A stretch of DNA of 64,000 nt from Macrotrachela quadricornifera (Eukaryota; Rotifera; Eurotatoria; Philodinida; Philodinidae), in assembly GCA_022393335.1 (NCBI GenBank), contig JAJEKB010021085.1, positions 44,956-108,955 of the forward strand, written 5' to 3'. The position numbers and the translations under genes were made by a program. Below are positions 46,367 to 58,735 of the stretch, piece after piece. Position 1 is the first letter of the stretch, and each line of letters begins with the position of its first letter. The notes under the pieces were generated by a model, which worked only from the letters and a program-made list of their open reading frames with translations, had not been told where the DNA came from and searched no databases.

Positions 46367-49152
46367 TTAAGAAATATGTGAAGATGAATTTGTTAAATTA
46401 TTTTTTAATGTTCGATGTTGTTCATCAGTTAAACAAAGAACATTAATTGAGCTTTTATCATAACAATGTAAATTATTTGTTGATGAATCTATATGTGAAG
46501 ATAAACGTTTTGTTAATGAATTATGTCTTGAATTTTTATTACATAAATATTGATTTTGTTCATCATCATGATGAACTAATGTAATATAACAATTTTTTGT
46601 TGGTAAAGGCACTGTTTGTTCATCACTATCATCTTCAATTGATGAACTATTATTTAAATTATTATTTGCATCTTTTATTTCATTTGATATTGATCTTTGT
46701 GATAATGGACGTAAACGTTTAAGAACAAAAAATAATGCAATTAGTATTAATAATGTTAATCCAAGCATTGTTGTCATCATAATATGAAGACGATCTAATA
46801 GAGATGATGCAAATATTGGACCAACTAAAAAATAAAATATATAATATTTAAATTTATCTCATCTGTTATCATTTATTTCTTGTCTAATGTTTTCGATATG
46901 CGTACTTTTTTTTTTATTTTTTTATTTATACTTCTCATCAATCATCAAGTATATTAATATAAATCAAAATAATCTGTCAAATATACTTTTCTTTTTTTTC
47001 TACTTACTTATTGTTCCAATTCCCATAATTAATCGTTGAATACCTTGAGAAAATCCTTGTAATTCTTTCATAGTTAATTTTGTAAATAATGATACACTAG
47101 TAGCTGCTAAAAATGGTAAACCAAGTAGATCAAGTACAACAAATATAATAAACATTACAAATAAACGTTTATCAATAACATTTGTTTGTAATTGTCCTGA
47201 CCAACCAAATGAATATGATGCCCAAGTAAAAATAACTCCTAATACACAAGCAAGTGTTAATGACATAAAACCAAATACAAGTAAATATCGATCTTCAAAA
47301 CGTTTTGATAAAAAAAATACAAGTGATATATAAACAATAATTATTTCTAAACCAGCAAATGCAAATAAAACAGATGTATGTACAGTATTCCATTTAAAAT
47401 GTTTTTCTGTAAAAGCTGCTACAATTGTTTCTAATGCTGTTTGATTAAAATAAGCTATAAATGTTGCAGAAAATAAAACAAACATTTCAATACGTATATA
47501 TTGTTTTGAATAATCTTTATATGTTATATTTTGTTGTTCTTGTCTTAATGGATGATCAGAACGAATATATTTATGTTTAGGGGAATCATTTGATGTTGAT
47601 GGTCCTGTTGTTGTTGATGGTGTTCGATCATAAAAACAAAACCAACAAACAATTTGAAGTGTAAACCAAATAGAAGCCATTAAAAATCCTGGACCATTTA
47701 AATTATTTACATGAACAGAACCTGAAAGAAAAATAGTTTTATTTAAAATTTAAGAACATTTTATTAAAAGAAAAATATTAAACGAACCTATATGAAAATT
47801 CATTAAACGAACAAGAAGTGTAAAACATGGACCAATTAATAAACCTAAATACAGAAATTGATACATTAAAAATAAAAAAACTAACATTTATCATCTTTTC
47901 TATCTACCAATTTTTTAAATGCATATGAGTTATAAGTTTGAAGTTTTTTGCTTACTCCGGTGCATTTTTTGTTTAGCAACCGAAATCAAAAGTCTATAGA
48001 TACACTTTTTCGGCAACGACGGAGATTTACATGCATTAGGAAATAATAGATTTTATCACCTGAAAGCACACCTCTCTAGTAGCCAAGATTAAAGGTCAAC
48101 ACGTACGTTTTTTCCAACAACGAAAAGGGGATTTAGCAACCATTAAAGGATAGATTTTCCTAGTAATATGAGAATTATTTATTCAAAAGTAGTTTTCCAT
48201 TGGGATTAGAACGAAAACATAATTTACTTGTGTAGATATCGGTTAATACTATAATTAACATGTCATTAATATCAATTGTATTCATATCCTACTATCTCAT
48301 TCTATCAAAACACAATACATTATGTTTGTAGCTCTTTTGTTGAATTATCAAGTTTTACTCTAATAATGATTTCCCAAAAGATGAACAAAAAAGAAATAAG
48401 TCATACCAAGTTGTCGACATCCAAGAATAATCGAAATAGCTTTTGTTCGATCTTTTTCTGTTGTACGATGAGCTACATCTGCAAGAATCTGTTAATGAAT
48501 ATAGAAAATATTCATTTATAAACTCTTGAAAATAAAAAATTCTTACTGGTGGTACAGCACCCATACCAACACCAGCAATTAATCGTCCCAATAGAACAAT
48601 ATGAATATTATTTGTAACAAAATAAAGAATATTTCCACCTATTTCAAATATATTTGATACAAGTATGAGAATTTTAACTTTGCCAGTTACATCTGATATT
48701 TTTCCCATTATAACACCAGCTATTGAACCTGATATACTATAAGAAGAAAGTATTAAACCAACATAAACATTAATATTTGTCATTGTTTTGACATAATCAA
48801 AAGCAGTAGGTAAAATAACTGCATATTCAACACCAGTCATAAATGCAAATAAACATATTGTACCAAATGTTAACATTACACGTCGATGACCATGTGTCCA
48901 ACGGAAAAAATCTGCTGAATGTGTCATTGATGTTGTTGGTTCTTTTTCATCATCATCATCTTCAATAACATTATCAAGACATACAGGTGAATTTGGTATA
49001 TTATTTGTTAATGATGAAGTGATTTTCTGATGTACATCTGATACTTTTGCAGTATGTCGATCGTCAGTAAGTGTATGATCAGACGATGTTATACCTGCTT
49101 CACTAGTACTTAATGAAGATCGACGATGTGAATCAATTAAAGATCCATGCAT
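46367..49152 (-). CDS. Major facilitator superfamily transporter, MFSD8/CLN7-like
   Basis: Minus-strand exons 49152-48547, 48488-48407, 47844-47788, 47721-47008 and 46824-46367 give 638 residues. An N-terminal cytosolic part of about 90 residues (Ser/Thr/Asp-rich, with DDDDEKEP) precedes FFRWTHGHRRVMLTFGTI and TM1. The MFS loop 2-3 signature is MGKISDVTGKVK. TM4 holds GRLIAGVGMGAVPPILADV, followed by EKDRTKAISIILGCRQLGLLIGP, the most MFSD8-like part. A central loop follows TM6 (about residues 285-330) and six more TMs end near GPIFASSLLDRLHIM. The C-terminal tail of about 110 residues is polar. MFSD8 is a lysosomal membrane protein; location here is inferred. The longest intron (48406-47845, 562 nt) carries a dispersed repeat. 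The frame stays open upstream of the chosen ATG to a splice acceptor near 49185, so an extra 5' exon is possible. Confidence 0.82.
47930..48200. repeat. Dispersed repeat, copy A (inside transporter intron)
   Basis: About 270 bp similar in the same orientation to 61840-62110. Each copy is a dimer of a unit of roughly 100 bp starting near 'tagcaaccgaa-tcaaa' and ending near 'atagattt-cctaat'. No coding capacity. A short interspersed or MITE-like element. Confidence 0.65.
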
Positions 49153-50795
49153 TTCTTCGTTAATATCTAAATCTAGGTAATATACATATATATATATTTA
49201 TATATTAAATCACATCTGTATCAATAAACAATTTTTGGTAGACTATCAATATGTATCCTACTCAAGATGACAAGAGAACTTATTTGACTTTTTAACCTTG
49301 CTTGTTATTGCTTATCATTATATTTATTATTCTAACGCAAACAGCATCTTATGATGAGTAGTCAAAGCTGGAAAGAGAGATAAAATAAGCGTATTGTGCA
49401 GAACCGAGTTAAGCAATGAGTACAATGGCATCGACAACAACAGACATTTTTTTCTTTCTCGTTCGGTCGATGTATCGTTTGTTGTTAGCTACGGAAGGAA
49501 CGGAAGATTGTGTGTATGGTAAAAATAAGCGCATCGATTTTTCTGACGTAGATTCCGTTTTTTTTTCCTCCATGGAATTTTATTGAATAGAAGAAGTAAA
49601 GTGTGAGTTAAGAATCGGATATGACTAACCATATGAATTTGATTAGCATAAAATATTATCAAATAAGAAAAATTGAAAAATATTTCAATTAAAGACTAAT
49701 ATTACACTTAAAGAAAAAAAAAATCTTAATATCCAATTTGTTGCCATGTTAATGAAAAATTTCTATGTATCCTAATATAAAACTAACATCGAACAATTTT
49801 AGTTATAAAATTTTTAAAATAATAATGAATATGATTACGATAAAATAATCGAAAAAAAAATTGATTTAATTGCTCAAAATATATTAGAAAATCGAATAAA
49901 TATTAATTATTTGTACGTAATTCTAAACTATAAAAATCAAAATAATAAACTAACCAGGTATGTAAACCATTTATCATTCAATAGTAATATTATTACTAAG
50001 AATAAAACACGGAACACAATAAATGTTGTTATTGGTTAATTGTTACTTTTTGTTATAATATATTTGGATGATCAAAGGTTAATCGATTCTTTTCTTCAGT
50101 TTCACCTCATTGCATATATTATTATTATTATTATCCATATATATATATATTAGCCTTGATTAATTGTTGAAGAAAACTGCGTAGAATTTGATATACCTTA
50201 TATTACCAGTGTCATTGAGATGTGTATGTGCAACATTTGTATGTAATCATTTGATGTTATCACGTGAATGAATATTCGATCGTTCTTGCTCTTGCAATGA
50301 AACGAATAGAATATAAAAATTTCAAATAAAATATAATAAGGAAGAAAAAAAAAAGATGAATATATTGTCACTTCTGATCTATAAAGAAAAGAAAAAAAAA
50401 GACAAGCATGTTGCTTCATCTAATTTAAATGACCAATCTATATCATTGCATGTCAAGGTAAAAGTCGTAAAGAACTGATTTTTTTTTTATTCTCACACGA
50501 CAATAATAATAACAGAGACAGAAAAAAAAAGAAGCAAAAAAAAAGAGAGAAAGCAAGTTTAATAGGACAAAGATAGAAACTGGTTTTGCTTGTTTTTTTT
50601 TTTAGTAAATCATTTAGTTGTTCAAAACTGTGAGAACCATAGAGATAACAAACCTTATCAGAACTAAAAAGAAAAATTGGACTATACAATAAATAAGAAA
50701 TGAAAACTAACAACAATAGTGAAATGAAGAAAGAAGTATCCGTAAGGAAATATAATCACCGTCTTGCATAGAAAAAGAAAAACATTTTCAACTGT
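49153..50795. other. Intergenic, nothing recognised
   Basis: 5' side of the MFSD8-like gene and 3' side of the p24 gene. Contains an AT-dinucleotide run near 50133-50150 and purine tracts near 50340-50400 and 50515-50560. No exon supported. Confidence 0.45.
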
Positions 50796-51615
50796 TCATC
50801 TTGACCATGACATACTCGATGATGTTCGTCTATCAGTAAAAAATGAACGAAGTAATAATACAGTACCAATAGCAACAACTATTATTAAAATAAATTGTCC
50901 TAATGACCATATTTGCACACGTTCTTGTAAATCTTCAGCTCGTGCACGACCAGTTGCTTCACGTAATCGATGATGTGTTTGATAATCAATAACTGATTCA
51001 AGATTTCGATGAATATTTCCTACTTTTGATTCGATCTAAAATTTTAAAAAAAAGTAATTTTTTTTTGTGAAAAAATAAAAATTTTACCATTGTTAATGCA
51101 CCTTCAGCAACACGTGGACTTGCTCCACTTATTTCATGTTCAGGATCACCATCAACTCTCCAATCTTTAAAATAAAAATCATGTATATATATATATATAT
51201 TTGCATTGTTTTTTTTTTCAAAACAAACCAATATAAATAACTTTATGAGTAAATGTTGAAAATTCATTACTAAAACAAAATTCATAAGCTCCATTTTCTT
51301 CAGCAGTTTTTTCAACTTGATCATATTGTTTTTTTGCTACTTGATACAATGTTTTACCCGATGGACTTTTTAATTCAAGATCAACATCATAATTACCACC
51401 AGTTACAACCTATTTTATTTTTTTAATAAAATATTATATAAAATCTAATATTTACTTACTTGAAATTCTAATACATATTTTGAACCAACTTTAAGATTTT
51501 CATGAAAACATTCTTTTGCATTATCAGGTAATTCAAATGTTAATTCATTAGAATAAATTTGTTTTAGTACGAAGATTATCAAAAATAATAGAATATATAA
51601 CGATGAGTTTAACAT
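50796..51615 (-). CDS. p24/TMED family cargo receptor, TMED7/TMED3-like
   Basis: Minus-strand exons 51615-51460, 51409-51229, 51164-51088 and 51035-50796 give 217 residues, the family's usual size. An N-terminal signal peptide ([13 protein letters not shown] core) precedes the GOLD domain, which begins [15 protein letters not shown], continues [12 protein letters not shown] and [20 protein letters not shown], and has the two conserved cysteines. A coiled-coil stretch ([24 protein letters not shown]) leads to one TM segment and a short cytosolic tail with the Phe-Phe and Arg-Arg pair (FFTDRR) that binds COPII and COPI coats. p24 proteins cycle between ER and Golgi and help to sort cargo, including GPI-anchored proteins. 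The resemblance to gamma-subfamily members (TMED7/TMED3) is strongest at [13 protein letters not shown]. Confidence 0.95.
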
Positions 51616-51925
51616 TGTCTAAAAGAAAATATGAAAGATTAGTTGAATAGATTAATATATGGTTTCATTTTGAAAACAGATACACGTATTTCATGTATAT
51701 TAAATCAACCAATCAAATAATTACGACTATATCAATCATTGTACGCCATTCATAGAATACCTTTTTTTCATTCATTCTTCAATGAAAACATATTGTCGTC
51801 TATTTTCTTGATTGGATGTCGCCACATGTATGTATCTAAGCGACAAATTAAAATTTTATTCGATTAATGGAAGAATTAATGTATTAGATATTATAGTAGA
51901 AAATATTTAAGAATTTATAACAAAT
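51616..51925. promoter_or_regulatory. 310-bp divergent intergenic region between TMED and BBS8
   Basis: The two start codons face away from each other across 310 bp, so both promoters and 5' UTRs must lie here or overlap. No specific element recognised; no clear X-box (RFX site), which would be expected for a ciliary gene, was identified by eye. Confidence 0.5.
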
Positions 51926-54341
51926 ATGGATCCATTATTTCAAGCAATCAGTTTATTTCGTCGTCGTCAATTTGAACAATGTGTTGAAATAACAACTCGT
52001 TTACTTGAAAAAAATCCTAATGATCAAGTAAATTAAATATTATATATTATAATTATTTTTTATTAAAATTTTAGGTAGCATGGTTACTTAAAATGCGTGC
52101 ATTAACAGAACAATTATATGTTGATGAAACTGAAGTAGCTGATGATGGTCTTGCTGATATGTTAGATGAAAATGCATTTCATCAAGCACCTATGCCTGGT
52201 ACATCAATGCGACAACCAACAGCTAATCCAAATGGTGGAATGAATGGACCAAGTCCAGCAATGAGACCAATGACTATGTCTGGTCGACCTATAACTGGTA
52301 TGCTTCGTTTAAATACTCAATCAACACAAGGTGGTAAAAGTATGGAAAGTGTATTAAAAACTGCTCGTACAGCAGCTACAGCAAGACCAGTAACAACAGC
52401 TACTGGTCGTTTTGTACGACTTGGAACAGTAAGTTATGTCAAATTATAATTTAATAATTTCTTAAAATAAGAAAATATTCGAATGAAATTTTATAAAAAA
52501 GAAAACAAAGAAAAAAAAAGTGAGATATATATATTAAAAATTATTTTAAATCATTCGCTGGTGTTAAATTAATACCAAATTTAATTGGTGTTGTATTATT
52601 TTGTTCATTATCACCACAAATACATCGACAATTAAGACGATATTCAGGTAAATTAATATATTCATGAATATCACGTAAAAAATCTAATGAACCAGTTTGA
52701 CATCTTGAAATTTCTTTACTTGCATCACAACAACATTTACAATCAAGAAATGAAACATTAAAATGATCTTTTAAATAACCATTTAATACAGTTGATGTTT
52801 CATGATTATTATCATTTGTAGATAAATTTTTTGTTGAAGTTGAATTTGATATACAACTCATAATTAATTAAATACAAAAAGAGGAAAAAACAAGATATTT
52901 ACGCGCGTTTAATTATTTTCTTTAGGCTTCAATGTTAAGTTCACCTGATGGACCATTTATTCAAGTAGGTAGACTTAATCTATCTAAATATGCACAAAAT
53001 CAAGCTATAGCACGAGCACTTTTTGAACATTTATTTCATCATGCAAATGATGTTCGAACGGTAAAATATAAAAATTCATAAATTTTTTTTTCAATGATTT
53101 TGTTTTTTTTTATAAAAATTAAGGCACTTCAATTAGCTACAAATGCCAATGAAATAGCACAAAATAAAGATTGGTGGTGGTTAGTACAACTTGGTAAATG
53201 TCATCATCGGTACATATCTACATGTTTTTATCTAATATGAAAATGTTGTGTTTTTTATTATTTTTAGTTTAGATATGATTCGTGATAGTGAAAAAGAATA
53301 TCTTCTTTCAATAGAAATTCAACCTATGGTTGATACATATTTATATTTAGCTAAAGTTTATCTTCGTCTAGATCAACCATTATCAGCTATTAGTAAATTG
53401 CAAGAAGGTTTAGAAAAATTTCCATATGAAGCATGTTTAGTTCAAGCTATCGCACGTATTTATGAAGTTCGTTAATTCTACTAAAAAAAAATGATAATTT
53501 ACTCTTAAAAACTATCATTTATAGGGTCTTAATGATATGACACAAAGTATAGACTATTATCGACAAGTATTAAAATTAGATAATACAAATATAGAAGCAA
53601 TAGCATGTATTGCTGCTAATCATTTTTATAATGATCAACCAGAAATTTCATTAAAATTTTATCGTCGTCTTTTACAAATGGGTGTAACAACATCATCAAT
53701 ATTTACAAATATAGCATTGTGTTGTTTTCATGCTCAGCAATATGATATGATTATTGCGTGTTTTTTAAAAGCTTTAGCATGTGCAACTACAGATGAGGAA
53801 CGAGCAGAAATTTGGTATAATATTGGTGAAATGGCATTAGTATATATTTTTTTTTGATTATTTAGTTTGTCAAACGAAATAATTTTATTTTTAGTATACA
53901 ACAGATATTCATTTGGCTATTCAATGCTTTCGTTTAGCACTTGTTTATAATAATGATCATGCTGAAGCATATAATAATTTAGGTTTAGTAGAATTACAAA
54001 GAGAAAATAATGATATAGTAAATCAATGATTTTGTTATATAAAGTTTCAATTAATTTCTTTTCTTTTTATTGTCTTAGGGTCGAGCTTATTTACAAACAG
54101 CTCAAAGTCTTGCACCACATATGTTTGAATCATATTATAATTTTGCTAAATCAATGTATCAAGTAAATAAAATAGTTTATTTTTTTTTTCAATTAAAAAA
54201 ATATTTTAATGTTGTCTTTTTTAGCAAGGCGATTTACAGAGTTGTTTCCGTGCAGTTAAAAGTTCACTTGATGTATATAAAAATCATTCGGATTCAAAAC
54301 AAATTCATGATGAATTGAGAAAAATGTTTTCTGAACTTTAA
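51926..54341 (+). CDS. TTC8: BBS8 / tetratricopeptide repeat protein 8, BBSome subunit
   Basis: Exons 51926-52027, 52075-52428, 52926-53060, 53124-53209, 53268-53466, 53525-53839, 53895-54017, 54079-54162 and 54225-54341 give 504 residues. The N-terminus (MDPLFQAISLFRRRQFEQC) and the Gly/Pro/Thr-rich region (GTSMRQPTANPNGG, RPVTTATGRFVRLGTASM) match BBS8, which then continues as TPRs. Family landmarks: DNTNIEAIACIAANHFYNDQPE, FYRRLLQMGV, LCCFHAQQYDM, CFRLALVYNNDHAEAYNNLG and TAQSLAPHMFE. BBS8 is a subunit of the BBSome, which moves membrane proteins in and out of cilia; bdelloids are heavily ciliated. The donor after exon 5 is GTTCGT, weaker than its neighbours, but is the only choice that keeps the frame. 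The second intron (52429-52925) encloses a gene on the other strand. Confidence 0.95.
52541..52861 (-). CDS. Small Cys-rich protein nested antisense in a BBS8 intron
   Basis: Intact single-exon frame of 106 residues lying wholly inside the 497-nt second intron of BBS8. The first third is Ser/Thr/Asn-rich. The rest has cysteines in tight groups (DCKCCCDASKE, later CQTG and LNCRCICGD), suggesting metal binding or disulfides, with a DFLRDIHEYINLPEYR helix between them. No signal peptide, so a zinc- or metal-binding intracellular protein is more likely than a secreted one. Codon use matches the host genes. The host intron is otherwise much longer than its neighbours, which supports a real nested gene. 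Family unknown. Confidence 0.6.
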   Translation of the reverse strand: MSCISNSTSTKNLSTNDNNHETSTVLNGYLKDHFNVSFLDCKCCCDASKEISRCQTGSLDFLRDIHEYINLPEYRLNCRCICGDNEQNNTTPIKFGINLTPANDLK

Positions 54342-54579
54342 AAAATTTTACTTTCATAAATAAATCCAAATATTATTATGTAAATATTCCAATGAATAAT
54401 TATATTCTTTTGAATATTATAAATGAAAATTTTATATGTATTGATTTGCATAAATCAAAATCGCAGTTGTCACTTTTGTTTTTTTTCTATAGATATATAT
54501 AAATCAAAGAAAGTTAACCTTTTTTTGTTTTTATTTTTCTCTTCAATATACATGTATCACATAAAATAACAATTAGATT

Positions 54580-56292
54580 TTATTTATCAATTTTCATTAA
54601 TTCTTGAAATTGATGCCGATTTATCACGATTCGATTTATAAACCAAAGTGAACAAATAGCAAGAATAAAACTTGTTACAATATATGAAAGTGTTGATTTA
54701 AATATTAACATAATATAACCCATTATAAGTGATGAAATAATTTGCGATGCAAAATAGGTACTATCAAGAAGACCTAAAATCGTACCAATTCCACGTGTCT
54801 GTATAACTTGATTATCTATAAAATAGATCTAAAGAATAACTAATATTAAATCTTTATAAACAAATAAAAAATTTTTAATATTACTTCTTTATTTGCATGA
54901 TATGTCATAACAAGAGTATACGGTATTGATGTCAATGAAGCCATACCAAGACCAGATAATGATGCCATAATGTTAATAATAATTATATTTCTTGAGATAT
55001 ATATAACAAGCATAGATAAAGCAAAAATAAACATACCAAATGAAAATGTTAAATGAATACCAAATTGATTAATTAATGGTTTAAGTAATGGAGCATATAT
55101 AGCACCAACAATACAATGAAATAATAGACCATATGAAGCAGCACGTACACCTTGATCATATCTTATACGTTCAATAGCTAATTCATCAGCACCTGGATCA
55201 CCCATATATACAGTTTGACCAACAAAATCAGTAAAAAATAAATTAAATGTCATTATAGCTGACCTGTATTATATTAAAAAAAAATGAAAACTTTGTTTTT
55301 TTGTTGCGAAATAAAATAATTTTACAAACCATGAACAACATTCAGCAAGTGTTAAACGACGTAAAACAAATGGCATTGTTATAATAGTTTTCACTGAATT
55401 CGATACTGTATAAAATACATATTTTATAAAATCTATAGGAAATAAACTATCTGATATGTGAGTATCAGTAGATGATGTTTGATCATCAGCATAATCATAA
55501 ATTTTTTCATTCGCCGAAATTAATGTACAACATAGCGTGATTGAAAAAAATAATAATATAACAATAAATGTCAATTTTTCTTGTCCTTGCATATAATAAC
55601 TAAGAAATGATTCACTCCAATCAGTTGCTGTTATTAAATAGCCTAAACATCCACCTATACAAAAAAAAAAGAAATTTTTTGTGTTACTTTTAATAGTAAA
55701 GCAGTTTTTTTCCTTTTGCTTATTTCTTACCAAATGAAGTCATGAATGAATAAACAAAAAAACATGACGTTTCTTGAGATGTTCCTTTACATACATCATA
55801 AATTAATGATTCACATGGATTAAAACAAGCTTGAGCAGAAAAATCAAATAGAATACAGGTGATTACTAATAGAAAAAGACCTAATTTTGGTGCATGAAGA
55901 AGTTCACCTAAAATAATATTTAAAAAACAAAGATTAAATCATGTATGTATATGTATATTTAGAATTATTTTACCAATTGCTTCACTTTGTGGAATGAGTA
56001 TAAGACAAAAGATAATTGTTAAACAAAATCCAACTATAAATGGACGTCGTTTACCATAACGAGATCGACAACGATCACTTGCATGACCAACAACAGGACA
56101 AAGAAGAAATCCAAGTAATGGACCACAACCCATTAACCAAGTCATTGACGATTCTGAAATGCCAGCTTTAAGTAATATCGGTGGTATATAAGTAAATGCC
56201 GAAGCTGTACAAAATTCTAATCCACATACAAGAGATGTAATAATAAGTAAATGAAATAATTCATTATTATAAATAAATTGCGTATATTTCAT
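54580..56292 (-). CDS. SLC45-type (sucrose/proton symporter-like) transporter
   Basis: Minus-strand exons 56292-55974, 55907-55731, 55654-55330, 55263-54885 and 54828-54580 give 482 residues, somewhat short for the family. TM1 region: LLIITSLVCGLEFCTASAFTY, then WLMGCGPLLGFLLCPVVG and the signature GHASDRCRSRYGKRRPF, the (R)xGRRRP loop shared by SLC45 and plant sucrose transporters. Further landmarks: CLGYLITATDW, MTFNLFFTDFVGQTVYMGDP (family-typical TM7 region) and SLTSIPYTLVMTYH. SLC45 members move sucrose or other small sugars with protons, or control organelle pH. A central cytosolic loop is short (YADDQTSSTDTHISDS), explaining the smaller size. An in-frame stop lies three codons upstream of the ATG. 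Its 3' end is 238 bp from that of BBS8, convergent. Confidence 0.9.
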
Positions 56293-57004
56293 GTTCACAA
56301 TAAACCCATGAAAGTCATGAGATTGGCTTTAGCTATTCATAATCACAAGGACGTGTTTGTAAAGAAAAGTGAACATTTTTTTTTAATATTGCATGCAAGT
56401 GTACATCAACGCGCACCCTTTTTTTTCTTGTGTTCTGTTGTGAATATGTATCTATGCGTGTGATGCGGTCACTGAAAAAAATATTCTTTACTAGTAAATG
56501 AGAAAGAAAGAAGGAAGACAAAACAGGGCATAACTTACTGAGATGTGTGGATATGGAGACGAAGAATGTATTACCAATGAAAAAAGAATGGAACAGTGTA
56601 AGTCCTGTTTATACTCTGCTGTTATTTTTTTTCTTCTGTTCTCGTCAAGCAGAACAACAGTATATATCTGCAATTGGTTCGATAAGAACTAATAGGCGCA
56701 GCTGACAATTTTACTATGTATTAATACAGATTCACTTACTTTAATTTTTTATTTACTTTCGCCACGTTTGTCTTTTACTGCAATCATTTCGATGTGTATA
56801 TAGTGTCGTAAAATACAGTCAAATGTAACAAGACTTAAAAAAAAAACTCATACAACTTACAACTGAATCTCACGCGCTGTTTTTATTGTTAGTCAACAAT
56901 ATGAAAAAAAGAGAACAGAAAAAAAAAGAATACTGTCGACAGTAGAAGTTTTTTTTTCTTTTTATTTCGACAAAATTATGAAACATAAAATATTTATTTA
57001 GTTA
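56293..57004. other. Upstream region of the SLC45-type gene
   Basis: About 700 bp between two minus-strand genes; should hold the SLC45-type promoter. Open frames here (56333-56521 and 56491-56673, both -) have no family resemblance. Confidence 0.5.
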
Positions 57005-57794
57005 TCAATAAGCTCCAGACGGAACAGCATTATATTGATTTGTATATGGTAATGGTTGTGTTGCTCCAATACGTAAACCATGTTGTGGACGTGGAATAGC
57101 AGCTGCTGGATTATCCATAATAGTACGTTTACGTAATTTTAATCTACATACGAGAAAAATAACAATATAAATAATTGATAGAATAAAAGCTAGACCAGCA
57201 CAACCAACTTGAATTTCTAAAAAAAGTTTTTTTGAATCATAAGTTGAATAATTTGCAAATTGTGGAATAGTTTGTACAATATAATTTAATGATATTAATT
57301 GTGATTGTGATGAACATGTTGGTGTTAAAATACATGTATATGGATTAACAATAAATATAACATCAAATACAATTAATGCAATAAAAGCTATTAATGTTAT
57401 AAAATTCCATACAAATGCACATGTTGATGAACGAGTTGTTGTTGTACAACATACTAAAACAAAAGAAAAAATATTTTATTTTCAATAAAAAAAAAAATTT
57501 AATATACTAGTAACAAATATTAAAATCCAATTAATAAGAAGAATAATTGATGCCCAAATACCACCGAAAACATTTGTATGCCAAAAATCGACCAAAATAT
57601 TAAAAACTTCTGTAACAAAAATAACCTAAAATTAAATAAAATATTAATTATAAGAAATAAAATTTAAAAAGTAATTTTACTATTCCAAGTAAAATTTCTA
57701 CTATAGCAGTAATTGCTAAAAAACATTTTGGCCATGAACGTTCCCATGTAAGATTTCGTTCAAAATTTGCTTGAATAACAGGATCGACAGTCAT
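57005..57794 (-). CDS. Four-transmembrane protein of unknown function
   Basis: Minus-strand exons 57794-57681, 57625-57508 and 57453-57005 give 226 residues. The start MTVDPVIQANFERNLTWERSWPK is polar. Four hydrophobic segments follow, near residues 25-48, 58-78, 94-116 and about 155-178. Segments 1 and 2 are joined by a short loop (NILVDFWHTN). Between 3 and 4 is a loop of about 40 residues with two cysteines (YTCILTPTCSSQSQ) and an Asn-Tyr-Ser glycosylation sequon. The basic sequence CRLKLRKR follows TM4, then a Pro-rich cytosolic tail. The plan resembles MARVEL/tetraspan-like proteins, but the tetraspanin CCG motif is absent. It probably is a plasma-membrane or vesicle organiser; identity unknown. 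Confidence 0.75.
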
Positions 57795-58489
57795 ATTTTA
57801 TAAAAAATAATTTTCTTTGCTTTTATTTGGCAATTATTTTAATAGAATAAAACATTACTGACATGAGAAAATTATTGTCCTTTTAAAATAAACAAACTGA
57901 AAAATATGGCATTTAGTTAAAAGGAAACATGTTCTTTTATTTGTATTATTTCGGTATTTTTATATCATTTCAAGCACAAGAAAATTTGTTTATATATGAA
58001 TATATATACTGATGTATTGAGAAAAAAAATATTTGACATCGTTTGGTTTTATATTAACTAATTGTTTTTATTATAACACGATAGCGAATAGTTTTTTTTG
58101 CATTTTGTATTTTAAACACGTATACCACAAAAATAGATTTATGTTAAAAAAAAAAAAGAAAGGAAAATATGCGGAAATAAATATGGAATAGTGCTAGATA
58201 AGATAGATATGGGTGATGTAGATAGTATGAAATAAATATCCATAAATTTATTAAATCTGTTACATCCGTTAATAATTTTTTTGTTTTAGTTCAATATTTT
58301 TTTCCTTAAAACTACGCTCTTTCTTTAACTTTTGAAAAGAAAAATTTTTTATTATATTCTCTTTTCTGAAAGGAAGGGTTATACAGCGATTAAATACTGA
58401 GGAAAATGCATAAAGTTTGTCTGCCTCTGTCCCAATCAATCAGAAAAGAGCAACGATTATTTCTATAACACAAGAATGTAATAGTTCCT

Positions 58490-58735
58490 AATAAAGTTCG
58501 ATTAAAGAGTTTTGGGGATCGGGAAATCGAATGGCACTATTCTTTTTTTTTGGTTTTGCAAAAGAAAATGTTCTTACCGCAAAGAAATATTATTTTTTTA
58601 ATAAAAATAATGATTTTTTATAAAGTTTGACCAAAAGGTTTTCATGGTTGGGGAATCAAATGCTGCCATTAATTTTTGAAATTTTTTAAATAATTTTTTC
58701 ACTAAAAAGAGGCTTTTTTTACGAAATAGTGATTT
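58490..58735. repeat. Degenerate tandem duplication, unit about 125 bp
   Basis: The stretch from 'aataaagttcgattaaagagttttggggatcggg' onward (58490-58605) is followed by a diverged copy beginning 'ataaagtttgaccaaaaggttttcatggttggg' (58619-58735). Both end in T/A homopolymer runs. Confidence 0.5.
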
